A stretch of DNA of 64,000 nt from NCBI RefSeq assembly GCF_002154725.1, contig NZ_MTAW01000121.1, forward strand, positions 1 through 64,000, written 5' to 3'. The stretch is from Nostoc sp. 106C. Lineage in GTDB: Bacteria > Cyanobacteriota > Cyanobacteriia > Cyanobacteriales > Nostocaceae. Of the stretch, positions 51,875 to 60,383 are shown piece after piece. The position numbers and the translations under genes are program-made. Position 1 is the stretch's first letter. The number at the start of each line of letters is the position of its first letter. The notes beneath the pieces were generated by a model, which saw nothing but the letters and a program-made list of their open reading frames with translations, did not search any database and had not been told where the DNA came from.

Positions 51875-52558
51875 ATGAATCGTTTTAATCACAAGACACT
51901 TGAACTTATTGAACAGAGTCCAGAATGTTTATCAACGATAAATTATCGCAATTTAACTATCAAAAGTGAATCTGAAGTTGCTGGTGGTCAGTTTCACCTC
52001 ATTATGCAACAAATTGGGTTAGGGCTACCAGTCGAAGCTTTATTGAAGGCATACCCCCAAATTAATAACTGGGTCGATAAGGTAAAACCTTTTCTAAATA
52101 TTCCTGGCAACAAACAATGGAATGCCCAACTTCAATATTTATACCACGATATTCTTCTCAACAGCGAGTGCGACCTCATTATCTACGGCGAAAATCAAGT
52201 AGTTGGGTTTGACTGGACAATTCAAAAACCTCCTAAATTTGAAATTCTTGAGAGCAAATGGCAAACTCAATTGAGGTTATTTCTCCTATACGAACAAACT
52301 GGAATACCATTGGAGCAAATTAGCCTAGTTTATTTGTTCGTTAACACTGATACTATTTACCAGTTTACTTATTCTGAAGATAAACATTTAAATTTCAAAA
52401 CTCGGCTAGAAAAAACACTCGCTCCTTTTGTAGAAGATGATAAGGAGAAAAAACTTTTAGCCCACAAAATGACCCCTCAAGAAGCACATGATAAATGGCT
52501 AGCAAAAGAAATATCAACTATGGAATATTTAGCAGCAATTCCTGAAGTTGAAATATGA
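51875..52558 (+). CDS. PD-(D/E)XK (RecB/Cas4-like) protein lacking the catalytic Lys
   Basis: 227 aa from the ATG at 51875. The core is DLIIYGENQVVGFDWTIQKP (Asp about 100 and 113), then ESKWQTQLRLFLLYEQTG and ISLVYLFVNT, as in cyanobacterial RecB-family nucleases. In those the second strand ends DWK; here it is DWT, so the Lys is absent and cutting is doubtful. A C-terminal helix pair follows. The next gene starts within its stop (ATGA). Role unknown; perhaps DNA-end binding. Confidence 0.7.
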   Translation: MNRFNHKTLELIEQSPECLSTINYRNLTIKSESEVAGGQFHLIMQQIGLGLPVEALLKAYPQINNWVDKVKPFLNIPGNKQWNAQLQYLYHDILLNSECDLIIYGENQVVGFDWTIQKPPKFEILESKWQTQLRLFLLYEQTGIPLEQISLVYLFVNTDTIYQFTYSEDKHLNFKTRLEKTLAPFVEDDKEKKLLAHKMTPQEAHDKWLAKEISTMEYLAAIPEVEI

Positions 52559-52902
52559 ATCCAACAGAATTAAATATCACGAAAATCGAACTCACTCCTA
52601 ACAGTGGTTGGACGCTGAATATTCTCTCGCGTCGGGTAGCGACTATTACCGACCCCTTGGGAAGCAGAAAAACCAGCTATTTCGGGTTCGATACCAAAGA
52701 ACAAGCAGAAAAATTTAAAGCTTGGCTTGTCAGAAAAAACAAATGTAGTAGTGCAGTTATCCGTCACTCAGAACGATTAGCTACTGAATGGGAGGTAAAA
52801 GCTTGGAATGTGCCAACCTCCCTAATTTTTGAATGCGCCATCAAAGATTTAAAGGAATCAAGCAATGCAACTATCTCTACTAAATCTACCCTACAACGAT
52901 GA
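52555..52902 (+). CDS. Hypothetical 115-aa protein
   Basis: A small basic protein overlapping both neighbours (4 bp with the upstream gene, 38 bp with the methyltransferase-like gene). It has a beta-hairpin start (TPNSGWTLNILSRRVATI, YFGFDTKEQAEKFKAWL) like single-strand-binding or Arc-type small folds, but no firm family. The tight overlaps suggest it is translated together with its neighbours. Confidence 0.6.
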   Translation: MNPTELNITKIELTPNSGWTLNILSRRVATITDPLGSRKTSYFGFDTKEQAEKFKAWLVRKNKCSSAVIRHSERLATEWEVKAWNVPTSLIFECAIKDLKESSNATISTKSTLQR

Positions 52903-53920
52903 TAATTCACCCATAGCAGATATTTTCAATATTCCCAACTTAGAAAAAGCAGAATTCCTTCGTAACTTAGCTACTTCCATGCAGCCAATAATCGACCAAA
53001 AGAAAAATCCTGCTATTGGAAATCAAAGGGTGACAAAGCATCGTAAAACTATAGCTCAAGGGATAATCCAAGAAGGAATTGAACTTGAAATCATCCAGTC
53101 TTGGTTATTTGCGATCGCACAAATGTGGGAAGTAGGAAATATCCCACCAATACTACGCGGCATATCTCACAAATCGCAAGTAGAAGCCCTATTCAGAATT
53201 TCCCAAATGGGAGAAACAATTCAGAAAGTCCACGAAAAATTGGCAGGCGAATATTACCAAGACTGGGTAAAGTCTTTAAGTCGCGCCGGATTACATACAC
53301 CAAGCGAAATCATATCCGCAATAACAGAAATTCAAAAAGTAGTAAAACCTGAAGCAATTGATACTACCAAGCAACTACTCAATAAGCTTGAGTTAGAAAT
53401 CATTGGCATGAAAGATGGAGATTTCTTCCCTACTCCTAAACCAGTCTGTCAACGGCTTGTGCAACTGGCAGATATTAAACCAAATTGGCAAATTTTAGAG
53501 CCTAGTGCTGGTAGTGGAAATATTGCTGAGTATATCACTAATACCTACCCTTATGTTCAACTAGAGGTGGTTGAGATTAATTACGATTTACGACAAATTC
53601 TAGAACTCAAAGGATTTAATCTCGTAGGGAAAAACTTTCTGGAGTTTAACCCCAGTCATTTATACAATGCCTGTATCATGAATCCTCCATTTTGTGAACT
53701 TGTCCAACATATCTACCAGGCTTGGAAGTTACTCGTAACGGGTGGCGTATTAGTTTCAGTTATACCTGAATCAGTTTTCTTCAATCGTAAGTACAAAACC
53801 TTCAAAGGCTGGCTACAAGCCAATAATAGCTATGTAGAAATGGTAGATAAAGATGCCTTTTTGAGTTCAAATAACCCTACAAACGTAGCCACCAGAATCA
53901 TTAAACTCATTAAACCATAG
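52865..53920 (+). CDS. Adenine-methyltransferase-like protein with N-terminal clamp-binding motif
   Basis: 351 aa. The C-terminal half is an N6-adenine methyltransferase-type Rossmann domain: DGDFFPTPKPVCQRLVQ, SAM loop LEPSAGSGNIAEY (about 211-223) and catalytic NPPF (273-276). The N-terminal 180 residues are helical and unassigned. The protein starts MQLSLLNL, and QLSLL fits a beta-clamp-binding peptide. No restriction enzyme or target-recognition domain is next to it, so it may be an orphan methylase or a replication-linked DNA-modifying enzyme. Its last codons precede a short spacer with a promoter. Confidence 0.78.
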   Translation: MQLSLLNLPYNDDNSPIADIFNIPNLEKAEFLRNLATSMQPIIDQKKNPAIGNQRVTKHRKTIAQGIIQEGIELEIIQSWLFAIAQMWEVGNIPPILRGISHKSQVEALFRISQMGETIQKVHEKLAGEYYQDWVKSLSRAGLHTPSEIISAITEIQKVVKPEAIDTTKQLLNKLELEIIGMKDGDFFPTPKPVCQRLVQLADIKPNWQILEPSAGSGNIAEYITNTYPYVQLEVVEINYDLRQILELKGFNLVGKNFLEFNPSHLYNACIMNPPFCELVQHIYQAWKLLVTGGVLVSVIPESVFFNRKYKTFKGWLQANNSYVEMVDKDAFLSSNNPTNVATRIIKLIKP

Positions 53921-53950
53921 TGTACTACAAGCGTATGGCATACTACCAAA

Positions 53951-53996
53951 TTGATAAAACTAAATATGTCACGTATGTTTTCCCTATATGGTGACA
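53951..53996 (+). promoter_or_regulatory. Probable sigma-70-type promoter with inverted repeat
   Basis: TTGATA (53951-53956), a 17-bp spacer and TATGTT (53974-53979) form a promoter-like pair just before the small gene at 54001. TGTCAC (53967-53972) and GTGACA (53991-53996) are an inverted repeat bracketing the -10 element, suggesting a repressor site. The start of the mRNA would fall very close to the ATG. Confidence 0.45.
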
Positions 53997-54000
53997 ATAT

Positions 54001-54138
54001 ATGAGATACAAAATCCTTACACAGCAAGAGTTAGAAGTAGCACTTAATAAGTGCAAGCTTGCTGGTTGGAAGGTCAATAATATCACCAAACTTAGTAACA
54101 AAATGCTTGAAATCAAACCCCAACGAACAAGGAGATAA
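54001..54138 (+). CDS. Hypothetical 45-aa protein
   Basis: The ATG at 54001 opens 45 codons: RYKILTQQELEVALNKCKLA, then WKVNNITKLSN and a basic end. The composition is natural, with a helix-turn pattern and Lys-rich C-terminus. It lies 2 bp before the next ATG, so it should be cotranslated with that gene from the promoter at 53951. Function unknown. Confidence 0.6.
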   Translation: MRYKILTQQELEVALNKCKLAGWKVNNITKLSNKMLEIKPQRTRR

Positions 54139-54140
54139 AT

Positions 54141-54428
54141 ATGGCAATTGAAACTATTGCTTCTTATAGATTTATTCCTGGTAAAGACAGTCAAATAACC
54201 ACTTACGGATCTCCTGAAGAACAAACAGTCGCAATTCATAATTCAAGCATGGCATCTGTGTCACTGACTTTCACAACTGAAAACACATCTGTTCTTAGAC
54301 AAATTATCATCAGTCTTCAGCAAATATACCAGACACTTATAAATACTAAAACTGAAATTATTCAGGAAGATATTTACATTGACAGCTTTACAAACTTAAG
54401 GGGAGAGTGTGATGAAAAGTCTATCTAA
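54141..54428 (+). CDS. Hypothetical 95-aa protein
   Basis: A short acidic protein starting 2 bp after the 45-aa gene, with GGAGAT as Shine-Dalgarno. It contains a strand-rich start (IETIASYRFIPGKDSQITTY) and a helix (VLRQIIISLQQIYQTLINT). No family is recognised. It ends before a clear terminator, so the promoter-45 aa-95 aa-terminator unit is self-contained. Confidence 0.65.
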   Translation: MAIETIASYRFIPGKDSQITTYGSPEEQTVAIHNSSMASVSLTFTTENTSVLRQIIISLQQIYQTLINTKTEIIQEDIYIDSFTNLRGECDEKSI

Positions 54429-54453
54429 ATAACTAAGTAACAATCAATCTTTT

Positions 54454-54488
54454 AAGTCGTCTTAATAACAGACGACTTTGATTTTTTA
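54454..54488 (+). terminator. Rho-independent terminator
   Basis: AAGTCGTCT and AGACGACTT (9-bp perfect stem, 7-nt loop) followed by TGATTTTTTA. Confidence 0.85.
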
Positions 54489-54539
54489 CAACGACTTTTT
54501 GCTTTACGCATTAAATATTGATTTTCATTAATTAAAATT

Positions 54540-55532
54540 ATGCCAAAAAGTCAAACAAAGCCTACTAATTCTGCTACTGAAGAAAGCACAGTATCCCAGT
54601 CTGAATCCCCTGAACAAACAGTTCAGAATAATACAAACATACAAAAGCGTAAATTAGCTATTTCTAAATTTGCAAATCCTGAGTACAATGCGCCGATTAG
54701 TAATATCTGCATCTGCCAAGTAATCAATCACATGGAAGCAGAAAAAGTCGGGTTGTTTATCAAAGATAAATACTTAGCAGCAATTAACTGGCAAGGACAA
54801 GAACCTACACACAAGCACACCTTCTCTAGTGGCACGCCAGAAATGGGAGTATTGCTGCAATCGCCCAGGATGCACATTCTTGATGTTTCTCCCAGATATA
54901 TTGAGCAACGCGATGATGGCAAAATTGTAGGAGTGTACGAATCACCTGATGGGTACGAAATGTACCAAGCACTTGGCAAAGATGCCGCAGTATTGAGAAG
55001 GTTCTACTTATTGCAACTTGTTGATGAAAATAATCATAACCTGCACTCAGTACCAATTGTCTTATCAATCAAAGGCGTTGCATCATCAAAATTTGGCGAG
55101 GCTTATAAACAGTTCCAACGCGAACTAGAGGTTGCATTCGCCCGATTTACTGATACAACTGTTGCTGAAAAACGTGCAGAGTTTCATCGCCTTGGTGTAT
55201 TTCAACCCACTTTTACGCCATCTCTGGAACCTAAAGAAGCAGTCAACCAAAGAGATAAATCTTGGGTAGCAGTTGTCACTTCCTATAAATCACCAAACCC
55301 CGATGGCAGCGATTTTCTCGAATTCTTCTCAGAAGGCAAAGAAATCGATATCCAAACAACAATGCAGGCAAATCCCGAATTCTCTCACCGCATCGGTAAA
55401 ACATCAACTGTTGTAGCAGAACATAATCGCTTGGTAGGTGCAGCTGATATGCCAGTAGCAGCACTTCCTCCTAGTACAGCAGCTCAGACTTATACAGCAT
55501 ACAGTACTGAGATGGAAGAACTGCCCTACTAA
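54540..55532 (+). CDS. DUF5895-like plasmid/phage protein
   Basis: 330 aa. After a disordered acidic N-terminus comes a core with ISKFANPEYNAPISNICICQ, GLFIKDKYLAAINW, THKHTFSSGTPEMGVLLQSP and RFYLLQLVDEN. This resembles the cyanobacterial DUF5895 proteins of plasmids and phages, which lie beside replication genes. The C-terminus ends in an acidic tail (YSTEMEELPY), a feature shared with single-stranded-DNA-binding proteins. A DNA-binding replication accessory is likely but unproven. It is 79 bp upstream of dnaN. Confidence 0.55.
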   Translation: MPKSQTKPTNSATEESTVSQSESPEQTVQNNTNIQKRKLAISKFANPEYNAPISNICICQVINHMEAEKVGLFIKDKYLAAINWQGQEPTHKHTFSSGTPEMGVLLQSPRMHILDVSPRYIEQRDDGKIVGVYESPDGYEMYQALGKDAAVLRRFYLLQLVDENNHNLHSVPIVLSIKGVASSKFGEAYKQFQRELEVAFARFTDTTVAEKRAEFHRLGVFQPTFTPSLEPKEAVNQRDKSWVAVVTSYKSPNPDGSDFLEFFSEGKEIDIQTTMQANPEFSHRIGKTSTVVAEHNRLVGAADMPVAALPPSTAAQTYTAYSTEMEELPY

Positions 55533-55611
55533 AAAAACTATCTCATGTAACCGAAAAGGGTGCTAGAAATAGTGCCCGTTCAAACATCATCTACTAAAAG
55601 CAAAATAACAA

Positions 55612-56946
55612 ATGAAACTAACCATTGAACAATCTAAACTCGCAGAAATTCTAGAAACCGCTTATCTGGCAATTAGTCCTAAGCCCACTGACCCAATTTT
55701 AGGAAATATCTTACTGATAGCAAATGAAGATGGGATAGTAGCAGCAACAGGAACAAACCTTAACCTCACAATTCATACTACAACGACCGCTAATGTAGAA
55801 ACTTCAGGTCAGGTAGCACTACCAGCCAAACTATTAACTGACACTATTAACAATGTCAGAGGAGAAATTACCTTAGAGGTAGAAAACCAAGCCTGCATAA
55901 TTACTCACAATAGCGGTAAATGCCGTCTGATTGGCGGAAAACCTGACGAGTTTCCAACTCTTCCCAAGGGAGAAAATCCAATAGAAGTAAATTTAAGCGC
56001 CAAGAAACTCCAAGCCGCACTTGAAGGGACGCTCTATTGCACCAATGGTGATGAAACAAAATTAGTTTTAACTGGTGTCAACTTCAAAATTGATACTAAT
56101 AAGTGGCAAGCTGCTAGTACAAATGGTCACAAATTAGCATTAGTCACAGGAACACTTGATAGCGAATATTCTGACCCAATTGACTTTACTGTTCCAGGTA
56201 AGTCACTTGGCGAGTTAAACAAAATTCTCTCTCAAAGTGCCGATACAAGCGTGTGCAATATTCTTCTATCAAATAAAACTATTGAGTTTAGTCTTCCTAA
56301 TACAAAGGTCATTTCCCGACTTTTAGAGGGAGAATATCCCAAAATCAATAGCTTGATTCCCAGAACATTTGAGTATGAATTTACATTAGAACGCAAGGGA
56401 TTTGAGAGCGCACTGAAGCGAGTAAGTTATCTAGCTGAACGCAAGCAAAAGGTTGTCAAAATTCTCTGGGAATTGGAAGCTACACAGGCAACACTATACA
56501 CCGAAGCTACTGATATCGGGGATGCAGTTGACTCGGTACTGATGAAACCAGCAACTAATCATTCAGAAAACATCAGTATTGGATTAAATATCGACTACCT
56601 TATCGAAGGATTAAAGCACATTAGTACTGATGAAATCGTGGTTCGGTGTAACAAACCTACGCAACCAGTCATTATCTGCCCAATGGGAGGACTGCTCAAT
56701 CAGCTGTATCTGGTAATGCCTGTAGAAATTAAGCAGGGGTTTGAAAAGGTAAATAACCAAAGTACAAAGACAGAAGCCAGGACTCAACCTGAGCCTAGCA
56801 CTGAAGAAGTAACAGATGTAGCACAGGCAACAGATGATAGTGAAAATTCTGAAACAGAAATACCATCTTTAGTAGCAAAAGATACTACTAAAGGTAAGTC
56901 AACCTCACGCTCGTCACGAACGAAAAAAGAAGTGGCGACTGCTTAA
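55612..56946 (+). CDS. dnaN: DNA polymerase III beta subunit (sliding clamp)
   Basis: 444 aa. It shows the three-domain clamp layout: LTIEQSKLAEILETAYLAIS at the start, ATGTNLNLTIHT, RLIGGKPDEFPTLPKG, then STNGHKLALVTG, RLLEGEYPKINSLIP and the C-terminal IICPMGGLLNQLYLVMPV. About 65 residues beyond the usual end are disordered and Thr/Ser/Lys-rich (after EVTDVAQ). It is a plasmid copy; the chromosome normally has its own. Clamp-binding peptides in nearby proteins make it the likely hub of a plasmid replisome. A hairpin follows the stop. Confidence 0.92.
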   Translation: MKLTIEQSKLAEILETAYLAISPKPTDPILGNILLIANEDGIVAATGTNLNLTIHTTTTANVETSGQVALPAKLLTDTINNVRGEITLEVENQACIITHNSGKCRLIGGKPDEFPTLPKGENPIEVNLSAKKLQAALEGTLYCTNGDETKLVLTGVNFKIDTNKWQAASTNGHKLALVTGTLDSEYSDPIDFTVPGKSLGELNKILSQSADTSVCNILLSNKTIEFSLPNTKVISRLLEGEYPKINSLIPRTFEYEFTLERKGFESALKRVSYLAERKQKVVKILWELEATQATLYTEATDIGDAVDSVLMKPATNHSENISIGLNIDYLIEGLKHISTDEIVVRCNKPTQPVIICPMGGLLNQLYLVMPVEIKQGFEKVNNQSTKTEARTQPEPSTEEVTDVAQATDDSENSETEIPSLVAKDTTKGKSTSRSSRTKKEVATA

Positions 56947-56954
56947 AAAATTAA

Positions 56955-56983
56955 ACTCCTTATCAGCGCAGTTGGTAAGGAGT
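56955..56983 (+). promoter_or_regulatory. Hairpin between dnaN and dnaX
   Basis: ACTCCTTA and TAAGGAGT (8-bp perfect arms, 13-nt loop) without a strong T-run. It may act as a weak terminator or RNA processing site between clamp and loader genes. Confidence 0.5.
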
Positions 56984-57011
56984 AAATAAAACACTTTTAA
57001 TCATCAAAACT

Positions 57012-58301
57012 ATGTACCAACCACTACATCTCAAATACCGTCCTCAGACTCTTAGTGAAGTTATTGGGCAAGAACATATCATTCGCACTCTCATAAATGC
57101 GATCGCTCTCCAAAAGATTGCACCTGCTTACCTATTTAGCGGCCCCAAAGGTACAGGTAAAACCAGTACCGCCCGCATCATCGCTAAATCCCTCAACTGT
57201 CAATCAAGCAATGAGCCGACAACCAAGCCCTGTGGAGAATGCAATTCATGCAAGGGAATTACAGCATCTTCTTCTGTTGATGTAACCGAACTGGATGCAG
57301 CAAGCAATAGTGGAGTAGAACTGATCCGAGAGCTTATATCCACTATCCAGTTTGCACCAGTGGAAAGCAGATTCAAAATATTCATTATTGATGAATGTCA
57401 TGCCCTAAGCAGCCAATCGTGGCAAGCACTCCTCAAAACCATTGAAAGCCCTCCCCGTCATGTAGTATTTATCTTCTGCACAACCGAGTTACACAAAGTT
57501 CCAGAAACCATTGTCTCCCGTTGCCAAAAGTTTGACTTTAAGAGAGTTCCTGTCTCGCTAGTTGCAAGCTACCTAGAACAAATATCTCACCAAGAAAGTA
57601 TCAACATTGCGCCATCAGCAGTTACCGCCGTAGCTAAAGCAAACAAGGGACATCTGCGCGACTCACTCAAACTATTAGATCAGTTAACCTTACTAGGTGA
57701 AGAGGAAATTACCTCTAATTGGGTTTGGGAACTATCAGGCACTATTCCCGAATACGATCTACTCACCGTCTGTGAAAATATCATCAAAGGAGAAATTACG
57801 GGCAATTTAGGCATCCTTCAAGATTGGATTGAATCTGGTAAACAGCCAACTGCTATCCATACAAGTCTTGTCAACTTCCTCAAAGACTTACTTGTGTGCA
57901 AAACTAATCCCAATGGCAGACATCTTACACAGCTAGAAGAGGACACCTGGGAGGAATTAGTAAGTATCTCGCAGTTGTGGAATATCGACCAGATCCGAAA
58001 TGCGATCGCAATTTTAATGGCACGCCAAAATCTCATGCGGGATGAAGACGCGCACCTTTGGTTAGAAGCTACATTTATCGAGATAGTGCCAACCACAAAG
58101 GGTAGTCCTCACTCACAACCCTGGAAAGATTGGAAAACTGCCCAAGATGCGATTAACTGGGGCAAGGAACAGTTACCCCACTTAACACAAACGCAGTTAC
58201 AAGAACACTGGCAAAAGCTGACACCTATTAATGGTAAAAAGGCACCTGCTTGGGTAGAAGCTGTCCAAAAGCTGCAACAAAAACAATTACAGCAAGCTTA
58301 A
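57012..58301 (+). CDS. dnaX: DNA polymerase III gamma/tau-like clamp loader ATPase
   Basis: 429 aa. Walker A GPKGTGKTSTAR (about 44-55), a four-Cys zinc site (Cys 63, 74, 77, 80: CGECNSCKG), Walker B IIDECH, sensor region FCTTELHKVPETIVSRCQKF and the loader collar domain make it DnaX. The length and lack of a long C-terminus indicate a short gamma-type subunit with no obvious tau polymerase-binding domain. With delta and delta' not visible here, it would have to recruit host subunits or act as a homopentamer. It follows dnaN by 65 bp. Confidence 0.92.
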   Translation: MYQPLHLKYRPQTLSEVIGQEHIIRTLINAIALQKIAPAYLFSGPKGTGKTSTARIIAKSLNCQSSNEPTTKPCGECNSCKGITASSSVDVTELDAASNSGVELIRELISTIQFAPVESRFKIFIIDECHALSSQSWQALLKTIESPPRHVVFIFCTTELHKVPETIVSRCQKFDFKRVPVSLVASYLEQISHQESINIAPSAVTAVAKANKGHLRDSLKLLDQLTLLGEEEITSNWVWELSGTIPEYDLLTVCENIIKGEITGNLGILQDWIESGKQPTAIHTSLVNFLKDLLVCKTNPNGRHLTQLEEDTWEELVSISQLWNIDQIRNAIAILMARQNLMRDEDAHLWLEATFIEIVPTTKGSPHSQPWKDWKTAQDAINWGKEQLPHLTQTQLQEHWQKLTPINGKKAPAWVEAVQKLQQKQLQQA

Positions 58302-58309
58302 CTTTAAGG

Positions 58310-58346
58310 AGGGTTATAACCGTAGTTATAACCCTATATTTCTTTC
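58310..58346 (+). terminator. Terminator after dnaX
   Basis: AGGGTTATAAC and GTTATAACCCT (11-bp perfect stem, 4-nt loop) followed by ATATTTCTTTC. It separates the clamp-loader operon from the polymerase gene. Confidence 0.75.
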
Positions 58347-58457
58347 TTTATTTAATTAAATAACCAAATAAATTAACATTTACTACCACAGCAGCATACG
58401 CAGTTAAGTTGATAGTTAAAAATTAATATCAACATGAATTAGGAAAATCTCTAATTA

Positions 58458-60275
58458 ATGAATTATAACCACAGAGATTTTGTGAAGAAATCTAGAGGGA
58501 TAATCGTTGTCGATGAAGACAAACTAAACATTTATTGGAAAGATACTACTCCAATAAAACCTTGGCAGCCCAAAATACAACTCAAGCCGTATCAGGAACT
58601 TTCACAAATATTTGTTGATATCGAAACAGCAGGAATAAACCCATTTGAAAGCCGTATTTATGCTATCGGTTGTATGGATTCAAGAGGATATTTTACTATT
58701 TTCATGGATATCTCAGAAGCTAAAATACTGACCAAATTTATCAACCATCTCAGTAAAAGAAATCCAGATGTAATTTTCACATATAACGGAATGGCATTTG
58801 ATATTCCATTTATTATTACTCGATGCAACTTGCACGGTATAAAACACCCATTTCAAGTTGCATCCAAATCTCGGACTATTCGTACCGCCCAAGTACGGGG
58901 TGAGCCACTAAAAATTCAGGAGGTGTTCATCCGAAATAGCCAACACGTAGACATTTATATATGTGTTCTGAGGTGGGATTTCATAGCCAAAAAGCTAACT
59001 AACGGCAGATCGCTCAAAAAGGCTGTATTGGACATGGGACTGCGCCAGAACACCAGGCTAGTTCTTCCCTATGAAGAAATCCTCGCTTGTTGGAAAGATG
59101 GCCCCAACAGTAAGGGATGGAAACGCCTAAAAGAGTATCTTGTCTACGACCTCGAAGACACCCGGCTAATTGCGAATAGACTTGTACCCTCATACTATTA
59201 CGAAGCACTAATTGTACCGAAAATGAACCTCCAGCAGCTAACACTTGCTGGTAATGGTACTAAATGGGAGCGAATATTTGAGCATCATTATCCAGGCTAT
59301 AAACCAAAACCCGATCGCAAGTACAAATTCCAAGGAGGGATGACCTACTCTATTCCTGGACTGTATAGAAGGGTTGGATATGCAGATATTAGCTCAATGC
59401 ACCCTTGGGCAATGCTAGATAAGGCTATTTGCTCAATTAAAGATACAGAACGTATTGGGCTAAGTATTCTGCAATATTTGGTGAATGAAAAATCTAGGCT
59501 GGAAAAACTTGCATCTGCTGGAGATGTTGCTGCTAAGGAAAAAAGAGAATCCGTCAAGGTTTTAGCTAACTCTGAGTTTGGATTCTTCGGCACCTCTGAA
59601 CTCGCCTTCAATGATATGGAAGCTGCTGCATTAGTTACAGCCTACAGTCGAAAAGTACTCAAGCTAATGATTGAAATTATCACTCGGCACGGTGGTACTC
59701 CTGTGGAAGTTGACACTGATGGAGTGTTTTTCACACATCCCAACCCAGAAGAGGTACGTAGTTTACTTCAATCTCAATTGCCTAAAGGGATAACTGTCAA
59801 GCTAGAGTTTATCGCCGACGCTATGTTTATCCCCGAACGGGGAACCAAAAATTACCTTTTATGGCTTCCAGACGGGAAAATTATCACTAAAGGCAACTGG
59901 CGCAACCGCGATCGCTCTCAACTGGAGAAAGAGTTTTCTATTGAGTATTTAACCCTGCTAATTCAAAATGTATCAGCAGCAGAAGATTATTATGTACACA
60001 TCAAATCCCAGATTTTATCAAGGGAATATCCAAAAGAAAAACTTGCAATCACACGCAAAATTAAAGAGGGTGAAAAAGAAATCCTCAAACTAGGGAAACC
60101 TGGAGATGTAGTCACTTACTATTACGGAATTAGTGGCATAACCAATATCAGCAGTGATGAGAATTACTCACGTCAATACTATCTTCACCTTATTGAAAAA
60201 AGGCGAGAAGAAATTCTTAAAATAGCTGCTCCTGCAACACTAGAAAGTAACAAACGTCAGTTATCTCTTTTCTAA
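58458..60275 (+). CDS. Compact family B DNA polymerase with exonuclease and clamp-binding C-terminus
   Basis: 605 aa, short for the family. Exonuclease motifs: FVDIETAG (Asp 54, Glu 56), FTYNGMAFDIP (Asp 115) and YDLED (Tyr 230, Asp 234). Polymerase motifs: A, YADISSMHP (Asp 310); B, VKVLANSEFGFFG (Lys 367, Asn 371); C, VDTDGVFF (Asp 419, Asp 421). It ends KRQLSLF, an ideal beta-clamp-binding peptide, as E. coli Pol II ends QLGLF. This is a processive, proofreading polymerase candidate for the plasmid-encoded clamp. Its closeness to dnaN and dnaX supports a dedicated replisome. The ATG at 58458 has no strong Shine-Dalgarno. Confidence 0.88.
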   Translation: MNYNHRDFVKKSRGIIVVDEDKLNIYWKDTTPIKPWQPKIQLKPYQELSQIFVDIETAGINPFESRIYAIGCMDSRGYFTIFMDISEAKILTKFINHLSKRNPDVIFTYNGMAFDIPFIITRCNLHGIKHPFQVASKSRTIRTAQVRGEPLKIQEVFIRNSQHVDIYICVLRWDFIAKKLTNGRSLKKAVLDMGLRQNTRLVLPYEEILACWKDGPNSKGWKRLKEYLVYDLEDTRLIANRLVPSYYYEALIVPKMNLQQLTLAGNGTKWERIFEHHYPGYKPKPDRKYKFQGGMTYSIPGLYRRVGYADISSMHPWAMLDKAICSIKDTERIGLSILQYLVNEKSRLEKLASAGDVAAKEKRESVKVLANSEFGFFGTSELAFNDMEAAALVTAYSRKVLKLMIEIITRHGGTPVEVDTDGVFFTHPNPEEVRSLLQSQLPKGITVKLEFIADAMFIPERGTKNYLLWLPDGKIITKGNWRNRDRSQLEKEFSIEYLTLLIQNVSAAEDYYVHIKSQILSREYPKEKLAITRKIKEGEKEILKLGKPGDVVTYYYGISGITNISSDENYSRQYYLHLIEKRREEILKIAAPATLESNKRQLSLF

Positions 60276-60334
60276 ACGAACAAAGTTGAGATTTTAGGTA
60301 ATTTTGAAGGCACTAAATATAAAGGTTTTTCAAA

Positions 60335-60376
60335 TTCATACATTCTCACTTGTCTTTCATACATTCTCACTTGTCT
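60335..60376 (+). repeat. Two perfect 21-bp direct repeats before the 60384 gene
   Basis: Units 60335-60355 and 60356-60376 are identical (TTCATACATTCTCACTTGTCT) and end 7 bp before the ATG. The unit length resembles replication iterons or operator repeats. With two copies only, a control site is a cautious reading. Confidence 0.8.
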
Positions 60377-60383
60377 GTAACTA

